Notes: generated by a model not told the origin, from the letters alone. Positions 1-44,857 are shown, counted from the first letter of the stretch. The stretch: 64,000 bases of DNA from Hypomesus transpacificus (GCF_021917145.1 NC_061072.1:12312687-12376686), one strand, 5' to 3'. Translations and numbers: made by a program.

Positions 1-923
1 CAGTGGAAGCTTGTTTCCCTGCCAGAGAGGAGGTAGGAGGTAATGAAAGAGGAAGTGAGAATTACGGATGTTGGTTGTGAGGAGAGAGAAGTGAGATGCA
101 CTACAATAAAGACATGAGAGATCCAGACAGATTCCTGCATTTACCTGGGGACTCCACGAGGTGGCGCTGGCCATTAACGTATGTGACTTGGATCAATGTT
201 CATAATCTTTATTGTGGATAGTCAGTTACATTATGAAATAGATATGTCCCTAATTGTTGTTTGGTTGGCACTTCCATTCAAAATCTGAAAATATGGTTGC
301 TAAAATATTGCATTTTGGTAGGATGAAAACATATGATAACAACTCAAAACAATGGTTTTCTTCATCTATCATGAATAAAATACTGTATGAAAGTCTAATT
401 TACAATAGGTAATGTATATACAACAACTATTACAGACTTTTAAAATGGTGCAAGTTGGTACAACGATCAGATTCACTGAGAAAATCTCCTTAAACCGCAG
501 TTCTTTTCACAAGAGTTTCACAACCATAAGACCATCTGCATAAGACCAGAGTTCTGAAGTCAATATAGAAACTATTCCCATACAGCCACATACAAACTTA
601 AATAAAGTACTGTTGCCCAGAAATACATACACTGTAGCATAATTCCTGTATCAACATATTGAACATTCAAATAAACATATGAATTAATTCCATATAGCAT
701 AATAAAGTTTTAGTTTGTCTCTGTCAGTGTGTTTTATAGTGTGTGTGTGTGTGTGTGCGTGAGTGTGAAAAGTAATAACAAGTACAATACATTCACAACT
801 GGAGGGTAGGTGGGTCAGAAACAACAGATAGTAGGGGGTTCTAAGAGGATGCAATGTGTATTGCGCACAAAACACAATAAACAAACATGTACACACAAAT
901 GTAGAGAAGAACACATGAGTGTT
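1..923 (-). other. RAB26: 3' UTR and downstream flank of RAB26
   Basis: No coding exon is visible here. The stretch follows the RAB26 stop codon on the minus strand. A minus-strand AATAAA signal (plus strand tttatt at 208-213) could end the transcript near position 190, giving a 3' UTR of roughly 730 nt. That end is inferred from the signal alone. A short (GT)n run lies at 740-758. Confidence 0.4.
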
Positions 924-20042
<19,119 letters not shown>

Positions 20043-21727
20043 GGCTCGCTGCAATCGTTAAACTTCTCTCGCTAATTGATATAAGTTATGTGCTAGTCTT
20101 ATCTTAGGCTATTTGCTTTCAAAGATCGGTTTGAATGAGATCACTTTTTACCTTTGTGTCAAAATCATGACTGCACGGAGACAGTCTACTGTTCGTTCCC
20201 TTTTAAAATTGATAGTTTCAATTGTCACAGCGCACCTGTGACAGCAGTTTTCCTTGTGGAACCACCACAGGGCTAGAGCATTACGATAGTCCAACGGTGC
20301 AGTTGCAGGTGTCAACACATGGTCAATATCTCTCCACCTCTCTCTCTTTCTCGGTTCCACCGAACGTAAGCGCACAGTGGTGTTTACAATGCGCTCCAGA
20401 AGATAATACCATCGCTCTACAACCTGTCAAAGCAGTGGTGCGTTTAAAGCAACAGTGCCGTTTTACTCCGCGTTGGCTCTGTTGTCACGTATGGTCATTC
20501 GATGGCTGAAAAGTACACCAACTTACCATAGAACTAGTTCAAATGATAAAATATGGACTATTAATATTCATGTGCTTGAGATGTGTGAATTTGTCAACCT
20601 GAGGTAAAACATTTTTTACAGCATACAATATCTAAATCCTCCCTTCAAGAGAAACCATCTACCTCTAACCTCCCCTGACACATTTAAACCACAGTGACTA
20701 ATATCAAGTGATTTATGTAAGCTCAAGCACAATGTAAGACACTCTATGTGTGACTCACACTCATTATACTGACAAGTGCCCTCTACATCCAGGTAGAGCG
20801 TCTCCTGTTGCAGCAGCGAGGATGATGGGGAACTGGAAGATAAGAGAGGGAGCAGCTCTGGAAGATAAGAGTCCTCTCCTCTTCAAAAAGCCACTAGGTT
20901 CACATGTACCTGCTGTCTGCACATCATATCAGCTACTTAACTACTGTTTACTCACTCAAGAGTGGTATCCCAGAACACACATACCGTCAGCCTACTCATG
21001 TGGGGAATAAAGTCTTTTTTTTCTTTTTTTTTAAACATCTTTCAGGCATGAAGAATTTGATTACTTGGATACATTACTGTAATTTTGTCAGTCTTACCCG
21101 ATGACCTTCCAAAGTCATACAGAATTGTAATGTATGCAATACTTTCCAACCTGTTTCTGTTGTGAGTGTGTGTGCATGTTGAAGGTTAAAGACCTCAGTG
21201 GATGTGAATCAGATACCTCTGATGTAAAGGGAATCATTCCAAACAGCCGTGCTGTGAGACAGGCAGAGAGAGAGCTAGTGCTCTGAGGAATCCTGTTCCT
21301 TTACCACTGCAAGCAGAACACACATCTACAACAGAACACACACACACACACACACCTGCAAGATGACAAAAAAACACACAGCTTTTGTTTATTCTTTATC
21401 TACACAAGAAGGCGCACAATCAACATATCAATGTCATATCTTAGTATTATCATTTATACTTCAAACTGAATAGAGAATTATGTGTGGAAGAACAATACTC
21501 ATACTTAACAAAATATAGTTTTTTTTTTATCACAAGAGACATGGCTGGAACGTAACAGATTTGGTGCTGGAAATGAGATCCAAGATTTATAATTGTTAAA
21601 GTAACATATCTCCATTCTGCCTGTCTGTCTGAACAGTATTCGTGTGTGCGCAAGCATGTGCCCCTTACTGCAATAGAATTGTTGAATATGTCACTGGGTG
21701 GACACGTCTGGGGTGAAGATTGAAAGG
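20043..21727. other. RAB26 upstream region and LMF1 3' flank
   Basis: Intergenic DNA between the RAB26 start and the LMF1 stop, both on minus. The RAB26 5' UTR and promoter should lie in about 20043-20500; no TATA box is evident. A minus-strand AATAAA (plus tttatt at 21388-21393) could end LMF1 mRNA about 340 nt past its stop. A short (CA)n lies at 21337-21354. Nothing else is recognised. Confidence 0.5.
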
Positions 21728-32992
<11,265 letters not shown>

Positions 32993-33685
32993 GTTGGCGG
33001 ATCCACTAGTCACGTGACTCAAAAGGCTTGTTTGGCATTTGTCAGGAAGTTGCATTTAAACCTGATATATAAATAGATGAGACCGAACAAGCCTATCGTT
33101 TTAACTAAGCCAGATACTGTAAAGATCGCTTGCATGACCTCTAAATCTGCATTTGCAAAGAAGCAATACAGAACAGTTATTATAAATACACCGATCGTTG
33201 TATTATTGTCGGAGAGGGACTCTTTTGTCCTGGATGATTAGTCCAATAAAAAGATGCAAATTTAGCACATAGACTACTTTTTGAGATCGATTATTTCCAT
33301 TTTGAAAATCAGCAAGTAATTTAAAATATAAAATTAAATATTTACTTGAAATAGGAAATATCTGTACCATTTGACTCTCAGCAAAAATAAATGGGAGGCA
33401 CGGAGGGGCAGCTGTGGGACTTCGTGAAAACCAATAAGATGAAGTGGGTGGAGTGGAAGAGAGCTCAACTAAACAAAACTCTCCTAACACACTGAATGTG
33501 TCAGTCAGGGCATCACTTAAGATGTAAATATAAGAACTACAAAATTTGTTCTACTGAAATACACATCTGGACCTAAAGTCACACGAAAAGTTTAGGTTAA
33601 TTCCTGTTTTCTGTGTTCCTTGCGTAAAATGAGTATTTGGAGACTCTAAGCAACTCCATTTATCGAAGTCATTATAGCAGTGACC
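32993..33685. promoter_or_regulatory. Shared upstream region of LMF1 and SOX8
   Basis: The 693 bp between divergent start codons must contain both 5' UTRs and core promoters, unless upstream non-coding exons exist elsewhere. A TATA-like 'tatataaatag' lies at about 33065-33075 and a CCAAT-like 'accaat' near 33428. Which gene each serves cannot be told from sequence. Confidence 0.55.
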
Positions 33686-35593
33686 ATGTCTGAGGAAGGC
33701 AGCAAGTCTATCACCGACCACCCATGCAGTCCAGCTGGAACAGCAAGCTCCATGTCCCAGGTCGACTCGGATTCGGACGCCCCGTCCTCCCCAGCGGATT
33801 CGGATGGGCACAGGCGCATTCCTGGGATCAGCCAGAAATCGGACGGCGAGGATGATGATCGATTCCCGGCTTGCATCCGAGACGCAGTATCTCAAGTTCT
33901 TAAAGGATACGACTGGTCGCTTGTGCCGATGCCACCACGCGGGGACCGGTCGTTGAAGAACAAACCGCACGTGAAAAGGCCGATGAATGCGTTCATGGTG
34001 TGGGCACAGGCAGCGCGAAGGAAACTAGCAGACCAGTACCCGCATCTGCATAACGCCGAGCTGAGCAAGACTTTGGGAAAACTCTGGCGGTTAGTACCCC
34101 TATGGGATTTATCTATACTTGTAAAGACAGTGTCTATGTGTTTGCACCATGACGTTTTATAGTTCATTGTAGAATTGCGTATAACGTTTTCAATATTTAA
34201 GAAATTGTCTTTCAACTTTTCATCTATAAACCTTTTCCTTCTATAGACGTGTTTTGGTTTTGGCCATATACTGGGTACTGTAGTTCCGACTAGAAGACAG
34301 ATGGATGCTATTACCATTCCTATGCATGGTCCATCCATCCTCTGTAATTAATCAATGTACTTTCTTCCTCTGCAGCTTGCTGTCTGAGAGTGAGAAGCGT
34401 CCCTTTATTGAGGAGGCAGAGAGACTGAGGCTGCAGCACAAGAAGGACTACCCAGACTACAAGTACCAGCCCCGGCGGCGGAAGAGCACCAAACCGTGCC
34501 AGGCCGATTCAGAGCCAGGAACTGAGATGAGCCACCAGGGCCGTGTCCAGGTGTACAAGACAGAACCAGGCCTGGGACTGGGTCAGGGTAGAGTGGCTAA
34601 TATAGGGGAAATGCTAAATCCTCCTCCTCATCATCATCCTCCTGAACGAGGCGGTGAGATTTCTTCTATGTGTTTGTTTTGTGTTTTCGATTTTTGTGTG
34701 AGCATGTCTGGTGTAATGTGCATATAGGTTTAATACACACATAGACGTGTTAGTGTGTATTAAACATGCATTTTAAGAGACATCCCCTGACCTGCTGTGT
34801 TGTGCCTACAGGTCAGCATCATGCCCCCGCTAACCCTCCAACACCCCCCACCACCCCCAAAACAGAGCTACACCTGGGGGGGAAACATGAGTGCCGACGA
34901 CCCCCGGAGATCCACACTGGAGGTGGAGGTCGTCAGAACATTGACTTCAGCCATGTGGACATCTCTGAACTCAGCACAGATGTCATCAGCAACATGGAGG
35001 GCTTCGACGTCCACGAGTTTGACCAATACCTGCCTCCCAGTGGCCACAGCTCCACCCCTGCATCCTCTGACCAGGGGCTAGGACACAACCCCTCCTCCGG
35101 CACGGCCTCCCTCAGCTCCCCCAATCCCCATCCTCACTCAGGGTGGGGTCACAAAGCCCGAGCAGTGCCCCCCTCCTCCTTGTCTCCAGGTAACAGTAAC
35201 CATGGGGACCCTCACCAGCAGCAGAAGCCTCATATTAAAACCGAGCAGATGAGTCCCAGCCACTACAGCAGCCAGCCCCCCCAGTGTTCCTCCTCCCCAC
35301 CTCCACCACCTCCCCACCCTGACTACACCCCCCTTGGCTTGGGCTCCTGCCCCTCCTTAGCTCCCTCCTCCATCTCTATCCCCCAGTGTGACTACACAGA
35401 CCTGCAGGGGCCCAGCTTCTATGGGGCATACTCTGGGTACCCAGCAGGGCTATACCAGTACCCTTACTTCTCCTCCTCCTCCAGGAGATCATACTCCAGC
35501 TCTCTCATCAACAGCCTGGCCTTACCATCTGCACACAGCAGCCCCGCGGCAGCCTGGGAGCAGCCTGTCTACACGTCCCTCAGCCGCCCCTAG
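33686..35593 (+). CDS. SOX8: SoxE transcription factor Sox8, 3 coding exons
   Basis: HMG-box transcription factor of the SoxE group (SOX8/9/10), acting in neural crest, glia, gonad and other tissues; it binds AACAAT-type sites, often as a dimer. Exons: 33686-34089, 34376-34653, 34812-35593; 487 aa (human 446). The SoxE dimerisation domain ([20 protein letters not shown]) lies at about 58-77 and the HMG box at about 95-171. The box is interrupted by intron 1 at Arg135, the conserved SoxE position. A K2-type central region ([13 protein letters not shown], then [11 protein letters not shown]) and a Pro/Ser-rich C-terminal transactivation region follow, ending [10 protein letters not shown], as in SOX8 (QPVYTTLTRP). 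A PHIKTEQ sumoylation-type motif is present. Start chosen at MSEE; no upstream in-frame ATG is seen. The LMF1 neighbour supports SOX8 over SOX9 or SOX10. Which fish duplicate (sox8a or sox8b) this is cannot be told. Confidence 0.97.
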
Positions 35594-36480
35594 GGGGAGG
35601 GACAACATGACTGGATCCCCAATGACATTTGCAGTGTATTACCAGGCAAATTAAAGCAAGTCTTAATCCGTAAGGTATTTTTTGCACCTTTCACATTTTC
35701 ACAAACACCAAAAAATGGACAGAGCACAGTGTGATCATTCCAGCTAACCAGACTACCAAACTAACAGAGCTCTGCATACCTCTTTCAACACACTAAATCC
35801 ATGGACTTACCAAAAAGAGCGGCAGAGTTTCACCCAGCGCGACAGGTGTTCCAATTCTGTTTCCTGTGAATGGAGATTAAGCGATTTCAGGCTTGAGGGG
35901 TCCATTCTTGTGGAAGGGTTGACTGACAGACTGACTGACTGACTAACTGACTGAATGACTGACTGGACAGCTGGAGATGATGATAGAGAAAGGGAAGAAG
36001 CTTCCAGCCTGGCTGGCTAAACCCTCTGCATCTGCTGAACTTGTCAACATCTGAAGAGAAAGATGATACAGTATGTCAATGTTGTGTGCATAACATTTGT
36101 TCATCAGGAGCACAGAGGAATGAACTGATTTTGTCAGGGGAGAATGATGTTGCATTAGGAAGATAAAAACGTAATTTACTTTTCTATTGCCATTCCAGGT
36201 TTAGTTGTGTGTGTATGTTTTAGATGTGTAAATGTGTATATTTTTATACAATTTTGGTCTGTTACTTGTATGCCGGCTTTACAAGTAATAACAAATTGTA
36301 TTGAACGCATAACTGGTGCTGCCATGCTTATATGTGCTTTGTTGGCAATCATGATCTGTTGGCTACATGTGAAATATTATCATTATGTTTTATAAATATC
36401 ATTCCTACATTTTCTGGCAGTAGCTCGGTGAATGTTTGGGCCTTGAGGTTCATCAATAAACGTAACATTTTGAACACATC
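35594..36480 (+). other. SOX8: SOX8 3' UTR (probable)
   Basis: The region after the SOX8 stop codon contains an ATTAAA at 35650-35655 and a canonical AATAAA at 36455-36460, so short and long 3' UTRs are both possible. A (GACT)n run lies at about 35920-35965. The AT-rich 36180-36460 part looks UTR-like. The extent is inferred. Confidence 0.5.
36455..36460 (+). terminator. SOX8: Candidate SOX8 polyadenylation signal
   Basis: Canonical AATAAA 862 bp after the stop codon on the coding strand. An ATTAAA at 35650 is a possible proximal alternative. Confidence 0.5.
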
Positions 36481-38771
36481 CATCTTGGAATTCCTATCTC
36501 ATCCAGTTAACTCAACTGTTAACTCTCTGCCCCCTAACCATCTTACAACTCAGACCAATACGCTTCAGCTTCTCTCCACACTAAAGAAATGCATTCAGCC
36601 CCTTGGTCTAAATCACAGGTCATACATGTAGCCTAGGTACATCTTGTTAAATACCTACTGTATATATATATAACAACACCTGTAGTCTCTGGCCAGTGTT
36701 AAAAATCACATGTCACAGCCACACCTGTAGCCTGTGCCACACACTATGAATCCCATGTCTTAACTACACAAATAAACAAAAATCACACCTGTAGCACTTA
36801 TGATCACAACTACAAATCACATCAAACACACCTAGCCCCACAAACTACAAACGTGATGTCATAGCCCCACATTTAGCCCTTGAGGCTGTACTACAAATAG
36901 CATGGCGGCTGGTTCCAGGTTCCACCCAGGTTTAATGACCACCCTGTTTCCTGTTGGCTCCCAGGCCCGGTGAGCCTCAGTACATTAGTGTCTGCTGAGT
37001 TTGCATGGCCCGACTGGTCGCCAATGACAACAGGCTGCCAGGCAGAACCAACATTGACTTATCCAGGATTCCACAGGTCTCTGGAGCCAGAGGGAAGGGA
37101 TGGAGGGATACGCGGAGGAGAGGATGGAGGGATGGAGCAGGAGTGGAGAGATTGAGGAACACATCAGGAGACGTGATGCGTGCCTGTGATTTGCAGAGAC
37201 TTCGCATGCACACACAAACAAACACGCACACACACACTCTGTCTCATTCAGTCTCAACTTGGCGTGCACCTACACAACTGAGAACAGGGGGCCGAAAGAG
37301 TGGAGAGTGAATGTGAAAAAAGAGTGAGAAGGAGATGAGAAACATCAGAAAGAGAGGGAAGACAACATAATGCAACAGTGCAATAGTGTGTCAGCTGTTA
37401 CTGTGAGGATTGGCTCAAGCTTGACCTATGAAAGCTCTTAATCCCCCTCAACACACACACACACACACACACAGCGCTTCCAGCCATTTAGCTCCACAAT
37501 GTCATCAGCACGCCATCATGTCTCACTGTACTCTTTGGTTACCCATCAGAGACTCTCCTCAGCTGTCTGGTCCTCAAGCTCTGCTCCCAACAGCTGTGGA
37601 ATGGACAGCACACACACGTGCACACACACACGCACAAACACACAGCACAGCAGGATTGTGTTGACAGCATACTGTCTACATATTATTTCACATCCTCTAT
37701 TCTTCAACACGTACAGTAGTCACAGCCTAGTCATGTCTGTGCTTCTATAGTAGCTCATTAAAATGGATTTGGAACTAAAATGACCAAATTCAGTGTCAAG
37801 GGGACAGCTTTCAGTAGATGTTGCTGTCTTTATTAAGCCAGAACCACTGCCATACAATCCAATGGGTCTGGGTTACAGTATCTTAGAGTGCACTCTAGTG
37901 TCAGCAGAAGTTATAACACTGTGATTTCAGGGTCTCATGTCTGCTTCACATTCAGGACAGGATCAGAGCTCACAAATCGGAAGGATCAGTAGGTCAAAAC
38001 AAATTCTTCACAAATTGCTAATGACATAAATCCTGATCAAATTAATGACAATCCTGTTGTCAGACATTAAAGTGTCTTCCATATTATCTACAGTATTTTA
38101 AATAAACAGTCTTAGGATGCGTGTGAATTGGCTCAAGAGCATGGTAGTTCCTGATCTTCATGGTCTGTATATGCATATGTTTTAGTCAGCACCTCTTAAT
38201 ATTACAGTTAAAACAGATACCTTGCCCTAAAGGAATAAAAACTCTCAGCAACCACCATATTTAAAACTGTACAGTCAATAAATTAGTAATGTTGATACTT
38301 TTTTGTTTCAGTAAGCACAGTGAAATGACCTTTATCACGTAATTACCATAAATGACACCATCACTGAATTAGGGATTGGGATCAACCACTCACAACACAG
38401 AAGAACAAGGGGGTGAGGAGGGAGAATCCAAGTATCTTATTGGGGAGGGGGAATGGATGTACACAGGAGGGTAGCAGCAGAGGACAGCCCCCCTCTGACC
38501 TCCCTGACCTTTCATCTTTAGCCCAGGAAAAGGCATTGGTCTTGTTTGAGCTTTGGGATGGTACAGGTGGAGGGGGGTCCCTTCTTCCTTGTCTTTGTCC
38601 ATCTCAGTTTCTCTCTCTCTCTCCTCTTCGACCCATCTCTTCATCTCTCCTAATCTCATCCTGACAGTCCCAGATAGTGTCCTTGACTGGGATGTACTCC
38701 GTGGAGTCTGTCTCCAATAAGACTGATTTGGTCTGGTGTTCGACATGGGTCAGTCCTGTTCACGTCCAGTT
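36481..38771. other. Intergenic SOX8-ADAP1 and ADAP1 3' UTR
   Basis: No exon is supported. 36660-36900 is a degenerate direct repeat with recurring 'cacacctgtag' and 'aaatcacat' words. CA runs occur at 37210-37235 and 37450-37472. A minus-strand AATAAA (plus tttatt at 37829-37834) could end ADAP1 mRNA, giving a 3' UTR of about 950 nt through 38771. Confidence 0.5.
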
Positions 38772-39479
38772 TCAGGGTTTGTGTTTGAAATGAGCCTCAA
38801 CTAGAAAGGACAGATAAAATACATGGGTCCGAAAATGTTATATTGAAAAGACACTACTTTAAATGTACACATTCTTTAAGTGCATACAACAATAAAAACA
38901 CAACAAATCAGTGTTATCAATGTAGAACTACATCTATATTCAGTATATCTTGTACCTGCATACTCCTGCGGCCTCATTGGTCGGTTGATGACTCTCTGGA
39001 AAGCAGCAATCCAGTCTCTCTGCTCAGCTGCCGTCTCGCAGGCAAACAGGAACTTCCTGTCGGGGGTTACTATGGTGATGCCATGGTTCCAGTGGTAGCC
39101 CTGTGTGGACGGGGGCAGTCCGGACAGGACGGTGTAGCTGTTCTCCTTACTGCCAATGAACACCTCCCCTCGCGCATACGCATCCTGACGGAGGTGGAGG
39201 GAAGGGGGACAGAGAGGGAGACAGAATGAGAGGGAGAGCCAGAGAGAGAGATGGGGGGGTGGGGGTTGGGGGGATACCAAAGAGGACACCAGGACAATAT
39301 AATATGCCGTAAATAGAAGAGTGAGAAAGATGACTTTAATATCTAGGTTGTCGGAATGAAACACATTAGTTTTATCTCCTCACCAGTGGGTCCTTGAAGT
39401 ACATAAGCCTTCTGTCATCCATGGTGAACCACCTCTTCTTAAACCCCTCTGTGTGCTGGAGACAGGCAGAGAGTGGAGG

Positions 39480-39553
<74 letters not shown>

Positions 39554-42273
39554 AGGCAGAGAGTGGAGGGAGAGAGAGAGAGACAGAGAGGGAGGGAGGG
39601 ATGATAATGTGCACTTCAAGGATCTTTTAGATAGATCACAGCATCATTGTTAGTTTATCTTGATGAGCTGCCTTCAGATGCGGATGACAGAGGACAGTCT
39701 AACCTTGGGGCCAGTCTTCTCCATGAAGCCTTCCTTCATGAAGTTACGAGTCAACTTGGGCACCAGCTGGAAACACACAAGAGGAGATCTACATAAAACT
39801 AGTACTACCAAAAGAGAGTGAACTCTCCTATGATCCTGAAAACCCCCATCAGCACTACCCAGAATGATCCCAGTGTCCTGGTCCCACCTCTTCATCTCCT
39901 GCTCCAGGGAAGGCCACCTGGAGGTAGTGGAACCTGGCCGCCCGGATAGCGTTGAACCAGTCAACCATCTCCTGAGAACAACACAGATGAAATCAGTTCA
40001 GCTGTTTGACTGAGTGTATCCTGGGGTGATGCCAGACCGTGAGAGACTGAATAAGCATTGGGATGGATGGGCATAGATGACTAATCTTCTTATCATAGCA
40101 AGTCTGGTATTATAAAACTGCTTTACAGACACATAATCTTCGCTTTGTACTCTGTGAACTTCTTCGTAATGCTATCTATTATGGTTGGAGTGGAGCTTGT
40201 TGTAAAGCAGAGTGTCCACTAGAGGGAGCAGTGATCCCTTTCCAAACCCGTAGGAAAGCTATCGTGAGCAAGGGATCATTAAGGCTCTAAGAAAAACAGG
40301 CTGTCAGCATCTCTGTGAGAAACAGGCAGCCAGCAGGCCATCAGCACCTCTGCCAAGTGGCCTATAAATCAGAGCAGCCTGTCCTGTCCTGTCTGACTGG
40401 GACACTGAGAAGATTACTCTGCTGCAGGATTTAGTTGTAAAGTCGCTGGCAACAACATGTCTGGCAGTGAGTGTGTCTATGTGTGTGTGAGTGTCTGTGT
40501 GTATGTGCTTGTCTCGTCTTGTGCCAAAGAGTCTCTTCATTTTCTAGTTGGCATCTTTCCTCTCCCCTGGAGCACATGTACGCAGAGAGGTCAGTCAATC
40601 GCTAACTTTGGCATCACTGTGGTAGACGAAGATGTTCCTGGTGCTGTTGTCCTTCAGATAAGTAATCTGCAGACCACAGGGGTTCCCTATCTTAGCAGGC
40701 TGGAACGTGGCATTCATTGTCTCTATCTTCATCACCGCCTTGGGATCTCGTGCCTGAGGGGGAAAACACACACACACACACACACATGGGTGAGATGGAG
40801 CGTACATTTGTTGCGTGTATAAGCGTATGCGTGTTGTGTGCTTACGTCTTGCTTGTTATAATATTTCAAAGCTCCTTCTCTCTCTGAAAGGATGAACTTC
40901 CTGCTCAGGAACTGACCGTTGTCTCGACCGCGTTTCCATAGAAACCCCTCTCTGTAACCTAGAGTAGGAAACACACAAACAGACACACAAACACACACAC
41001 AAAAAGACACAGCACAGAAGGGTCAATGAGACAAAAGAGCAACAAGGCATTTGAGGATACAGTTAAAGTAACTAATAGAGACGTTTGCACATTCAAAGAT
41101 GATTTAGTCTGCATGTTCTTAAACTGTCTGAACGGTTTGAGATGGTTGGCGTGGATGGTCTTGCGATGTGAAAGAGTTTAACATCCCATTGATCCATCTC
41201 TGGCTGGTCCTAGACTTGCAAATGCATTGTAACTTCCAAACATGTTTGATCTTTTCAGCGTTTGATTGGAGCGTCCTCTGTTATTAAACAGGCGTGTCTT
41301 TATCTTCCTTTTACATGACTGATGACACCATCACTCCTACACACAGCTACTGAGCTGCTGGAAAAGTTATCTCTAATTATGCCAGACTCTCTGACCAAAC
41401 AGTCAGACGACCCTGTGGGGGGGCTGTAAGGGAGGAGACGAGAGCAGGTCAGATGGAGGGAAGGGCGGGAGAGAAAAGATAGAAATAAAAGGAAACCAGG
41501 ATGAGATGACCGAGACAAAACACATTTCCGGCCTCACATGTTAATGATATGCAGATTAAGGTTTGTTCTATTCCTGTCATTCCCCAATAAGATTTGATTC
41601 CGTCTATTTTTGGAACTGGGAGGAAGTTGTTCATACGAATGAGGTGGCTTTCATGAAGAATGAGTCATCCTTTATAGATTCTTCGTCTCTGTCTCTCTTC
41701 TTTTTCTCTCACCCTTTTTCTTATAGTGCCACACACATCCTTTCTCACTCTCTCCTCCACCATCTCTCCAAATGTATCCCTTAAATCCATCCAACTCTCT
41801 TCAGTGCATCTCTATCTCCCTCTCTCCCTATCTCCATTTCTCTCTCCCCCCCTCTCTGTGACAGATCTTGGCATCGCTTCCTTTGTTAGACATGAATCAT
41901 TCACCTCCGATTCACCTCACGAAGCATTACACCATCAATCCATACTCATTCTTCTCTCCACCCGCCATGCCTCCACCCTCACCTCCTTCCTCCATTTTCT
42001 CCTTCTCCTCTACTTTCCCTTCTTTTCCTTTTCTCCTCCTCAACAAACTCCTCTTCTCCTTCTCTCTTTCTTCTCCCCCTCCATATTCTTGAGAATCAAT
42101 GTTGCCATCGATCACTGGGGCCAAGCCCGGCACACACACACACAGCTAAATTGCAAAACAGGACAAACTCCTCCACTCAACCTAATGGTAAACATATGAG
42201 GTCATCTTGAGCCAATCAGAGAGTGAGAATTAGACAGAGAGAGAGAGACAGAGAGAGAGACAGAGAGAGAGAC

Positions 42274-42344
<71 letters not shown>

Positions 42345-44857
42345 TGGGTGTACCCTATCCATGACAATGACTCATGATCATAACCATAACCATAAAGGAG
42401 AAGAATGCAAGATCAAACATCTAAGCATTCCCCTTGGGGGGAACGGGAGGGGAAAAGGGTTGTTGTCCTCTGAATGTGCTGACAATCTTTGTTTATTTGA
42501 CACAAAAATATTACTTGTTTATTTTGTTTTGCAGTTTGCATGGCTCAACACTATTTACATAATCAAAGCTTTGCAGATGTGTGTGTACATGTGTGTGTAT
42601 CAGCTCACCGGCAGAGTAGGGCTCCTGTTTCTCGATGAACTCAAACTCGTTCCTCTCGTACCTGGCCCTGATCCACTGCTCCCTCAGCAGTCTGTAACAC
42701 ACAGCGACAGTACTATAGATCACCGTCTGTCACCACTCTATCAGCCAGCAGCACGCACGCACACACACGCGCACACATAAACAGACATATGCACACAAAC
42801 TGCATTTCCTCCCTTCCAGACAACCCTCCCTGCCCCTTGTCACGAGAGACAGGTTTATATGAGCTCTGATATTCTGCTTCAACTACAGTACACTTGGGGC
42901 GGAGAGACCAGCAACATCACCATGCCAACCCATCTTAACATAACCATGCCAACCCATCTCTCTCTGTCTTTGTCTGTCAACCTCCTGATTGACTAAATCT
43001 GCACATATATACCAGCACACACACATACGGTTTATATACATTGCCGTATATGTGTATACATTAACAAGGTATGTATAGTATATTCAGTAGTGTCCAAAAG
43101 TTTAAAATGTCAAGAATGTATGTGACATCACAAGAAGTTCTTTGGAACATTGTCAGATCACACTGGGATCATCAGGTTCTGCACAAACTTCCAAGCCCAC
43201 GCCAGCTCAAATGCACGCTGTCATCAAAGCAAAAGGGGGACATGCCAAATACTAAGATATTCTGAAATTCATATTGATTTTTCAAAGATTCAATGTTTCC
43301 CTTAAATTGTTAAGATTATTTTATGATTTGTAATGACAAAAATATAATTTAATTAGAAATAATTACAAAATAGAAGTATCTTGACTAGTGGTCTCAGACT
43401 TTTGGACCCTACACTATATGTAAATATGTATAGGCCCAACAAGTGTTCAGTATCCATCTCAGCAGCTCTCAGCATTCACCAGATGACTGAGATGTATCAG
43501 TGCGGTCCTGACAGATATGGATGTTTGACCGCTTATCTATAATGTCTCCAGATTATTCAGATTACAATAAACCAATCAATAGATTTTGAGTCCAACGGAA
43601 TCGTGTCTGTTTGACTTCATCTCACATGTGGAGGGAGAGGAGTTTTTTTGGTTCAAGCTAAATGCACACGCAGGTCCGATCGGTCAGACATCCACACAGG
43701 AAGGAATGTCCCCCGTCACGCGCCCACCACTCTGTCTCCATATCGCTCCTTCTCTCCCTCGCAATCTGGATATATTTTCCTCCGTCTGTCTTTCTATCTC
43801 TCTATCTGCATCTCTCTAGATCGCACAAGCAGACTCCCCTCGCCATCTCCCTCGGTGTGTGTGTGAGGAAATCGCAACTTACTTGCAGTCTGTGTGTCTC
43901 GGTCTGTAGTAAAATGGTGGGACCTTCTGTTCATACTTGGCCTTGGCTGTAGTGTTCCCCACAGCAGCCATGAGCTGGGAGACAGTACACACATGCCTGA
44001 GATTAGAACTCACAGACATGGGATGGGTACAGTTCAGTGGTATAACGTTTGACTGCAGATGTCACTGGTTTGAATCCCCAACCCCCTGGCTTGGATAAAA
44101 ACATCTGCTAAATGAACATATTATAAAACATCACTTCAAGATGTCCTAATGACCTAAGTACAGGTATTGCAAAGTTGTAAACAAAACAAGGACCTAAGTA
44201 CATGGATATATTGACAGTGGTCAACACCAGATGGCTTTCATCCTTGGAGGGATTACACTCGGTCGGAGCTCCAAGCACATCTGGACGTCTGGACAGCAGT
44301 CAGATCATCTATAAAGAGGCTCTGATTTGCTGGAGGGTTATGAGCTTCATCACACCCAACACTAACTGAAACATAGTGTTGGTCTTAAAAACTCGGACTC
44401 CCTACCTATCAACCTGCAAGGTATGGCGATTTGATTTGAGCTTTCAAAGTCACTTTGATATATATCAAAGGATCTCCCCCATGTTTCTTACTTCCACTTC
44501 GGAGGCGTCCCAGGTGTCCTTCTGTACAGCCTTGACTCTGCTGATGTGAGGGATGCTCCGGTGTAGGAGTGAGCAGGCCTGGCACACAAACACACCCAAC
44601 GTCAGTGACGCCCAGTCCGGCTCTGGAGGGGTGGAGAAGGATAAAAAGAGAAGGAGGGAGGCCGTGAAGGAGAGGAAAATGGAAGTCATTAAATGTGGTG
44701 CAACAAAAGTATATGGGCTCAAGGTTGAGCTTGATACTGGAGATGCTGAGGCAAGCAGCCCCACAGATAATAGGTAGGTAAATGAAGCAAGTATAACTGG
44801 ATGTGTATTAGGACACATGCTCTGTGTGTGTGTGTGTGTGTGCGTGCGTGCGTGTGG

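Noticed and set aside
32993-33055. Upstream in-frame LMF1 start adding 21 residues
   Set aside because: The extension lacks resemblance to the human N-terminus, and the MATSS start fits better. It cannot be fully excluded without transcript data.
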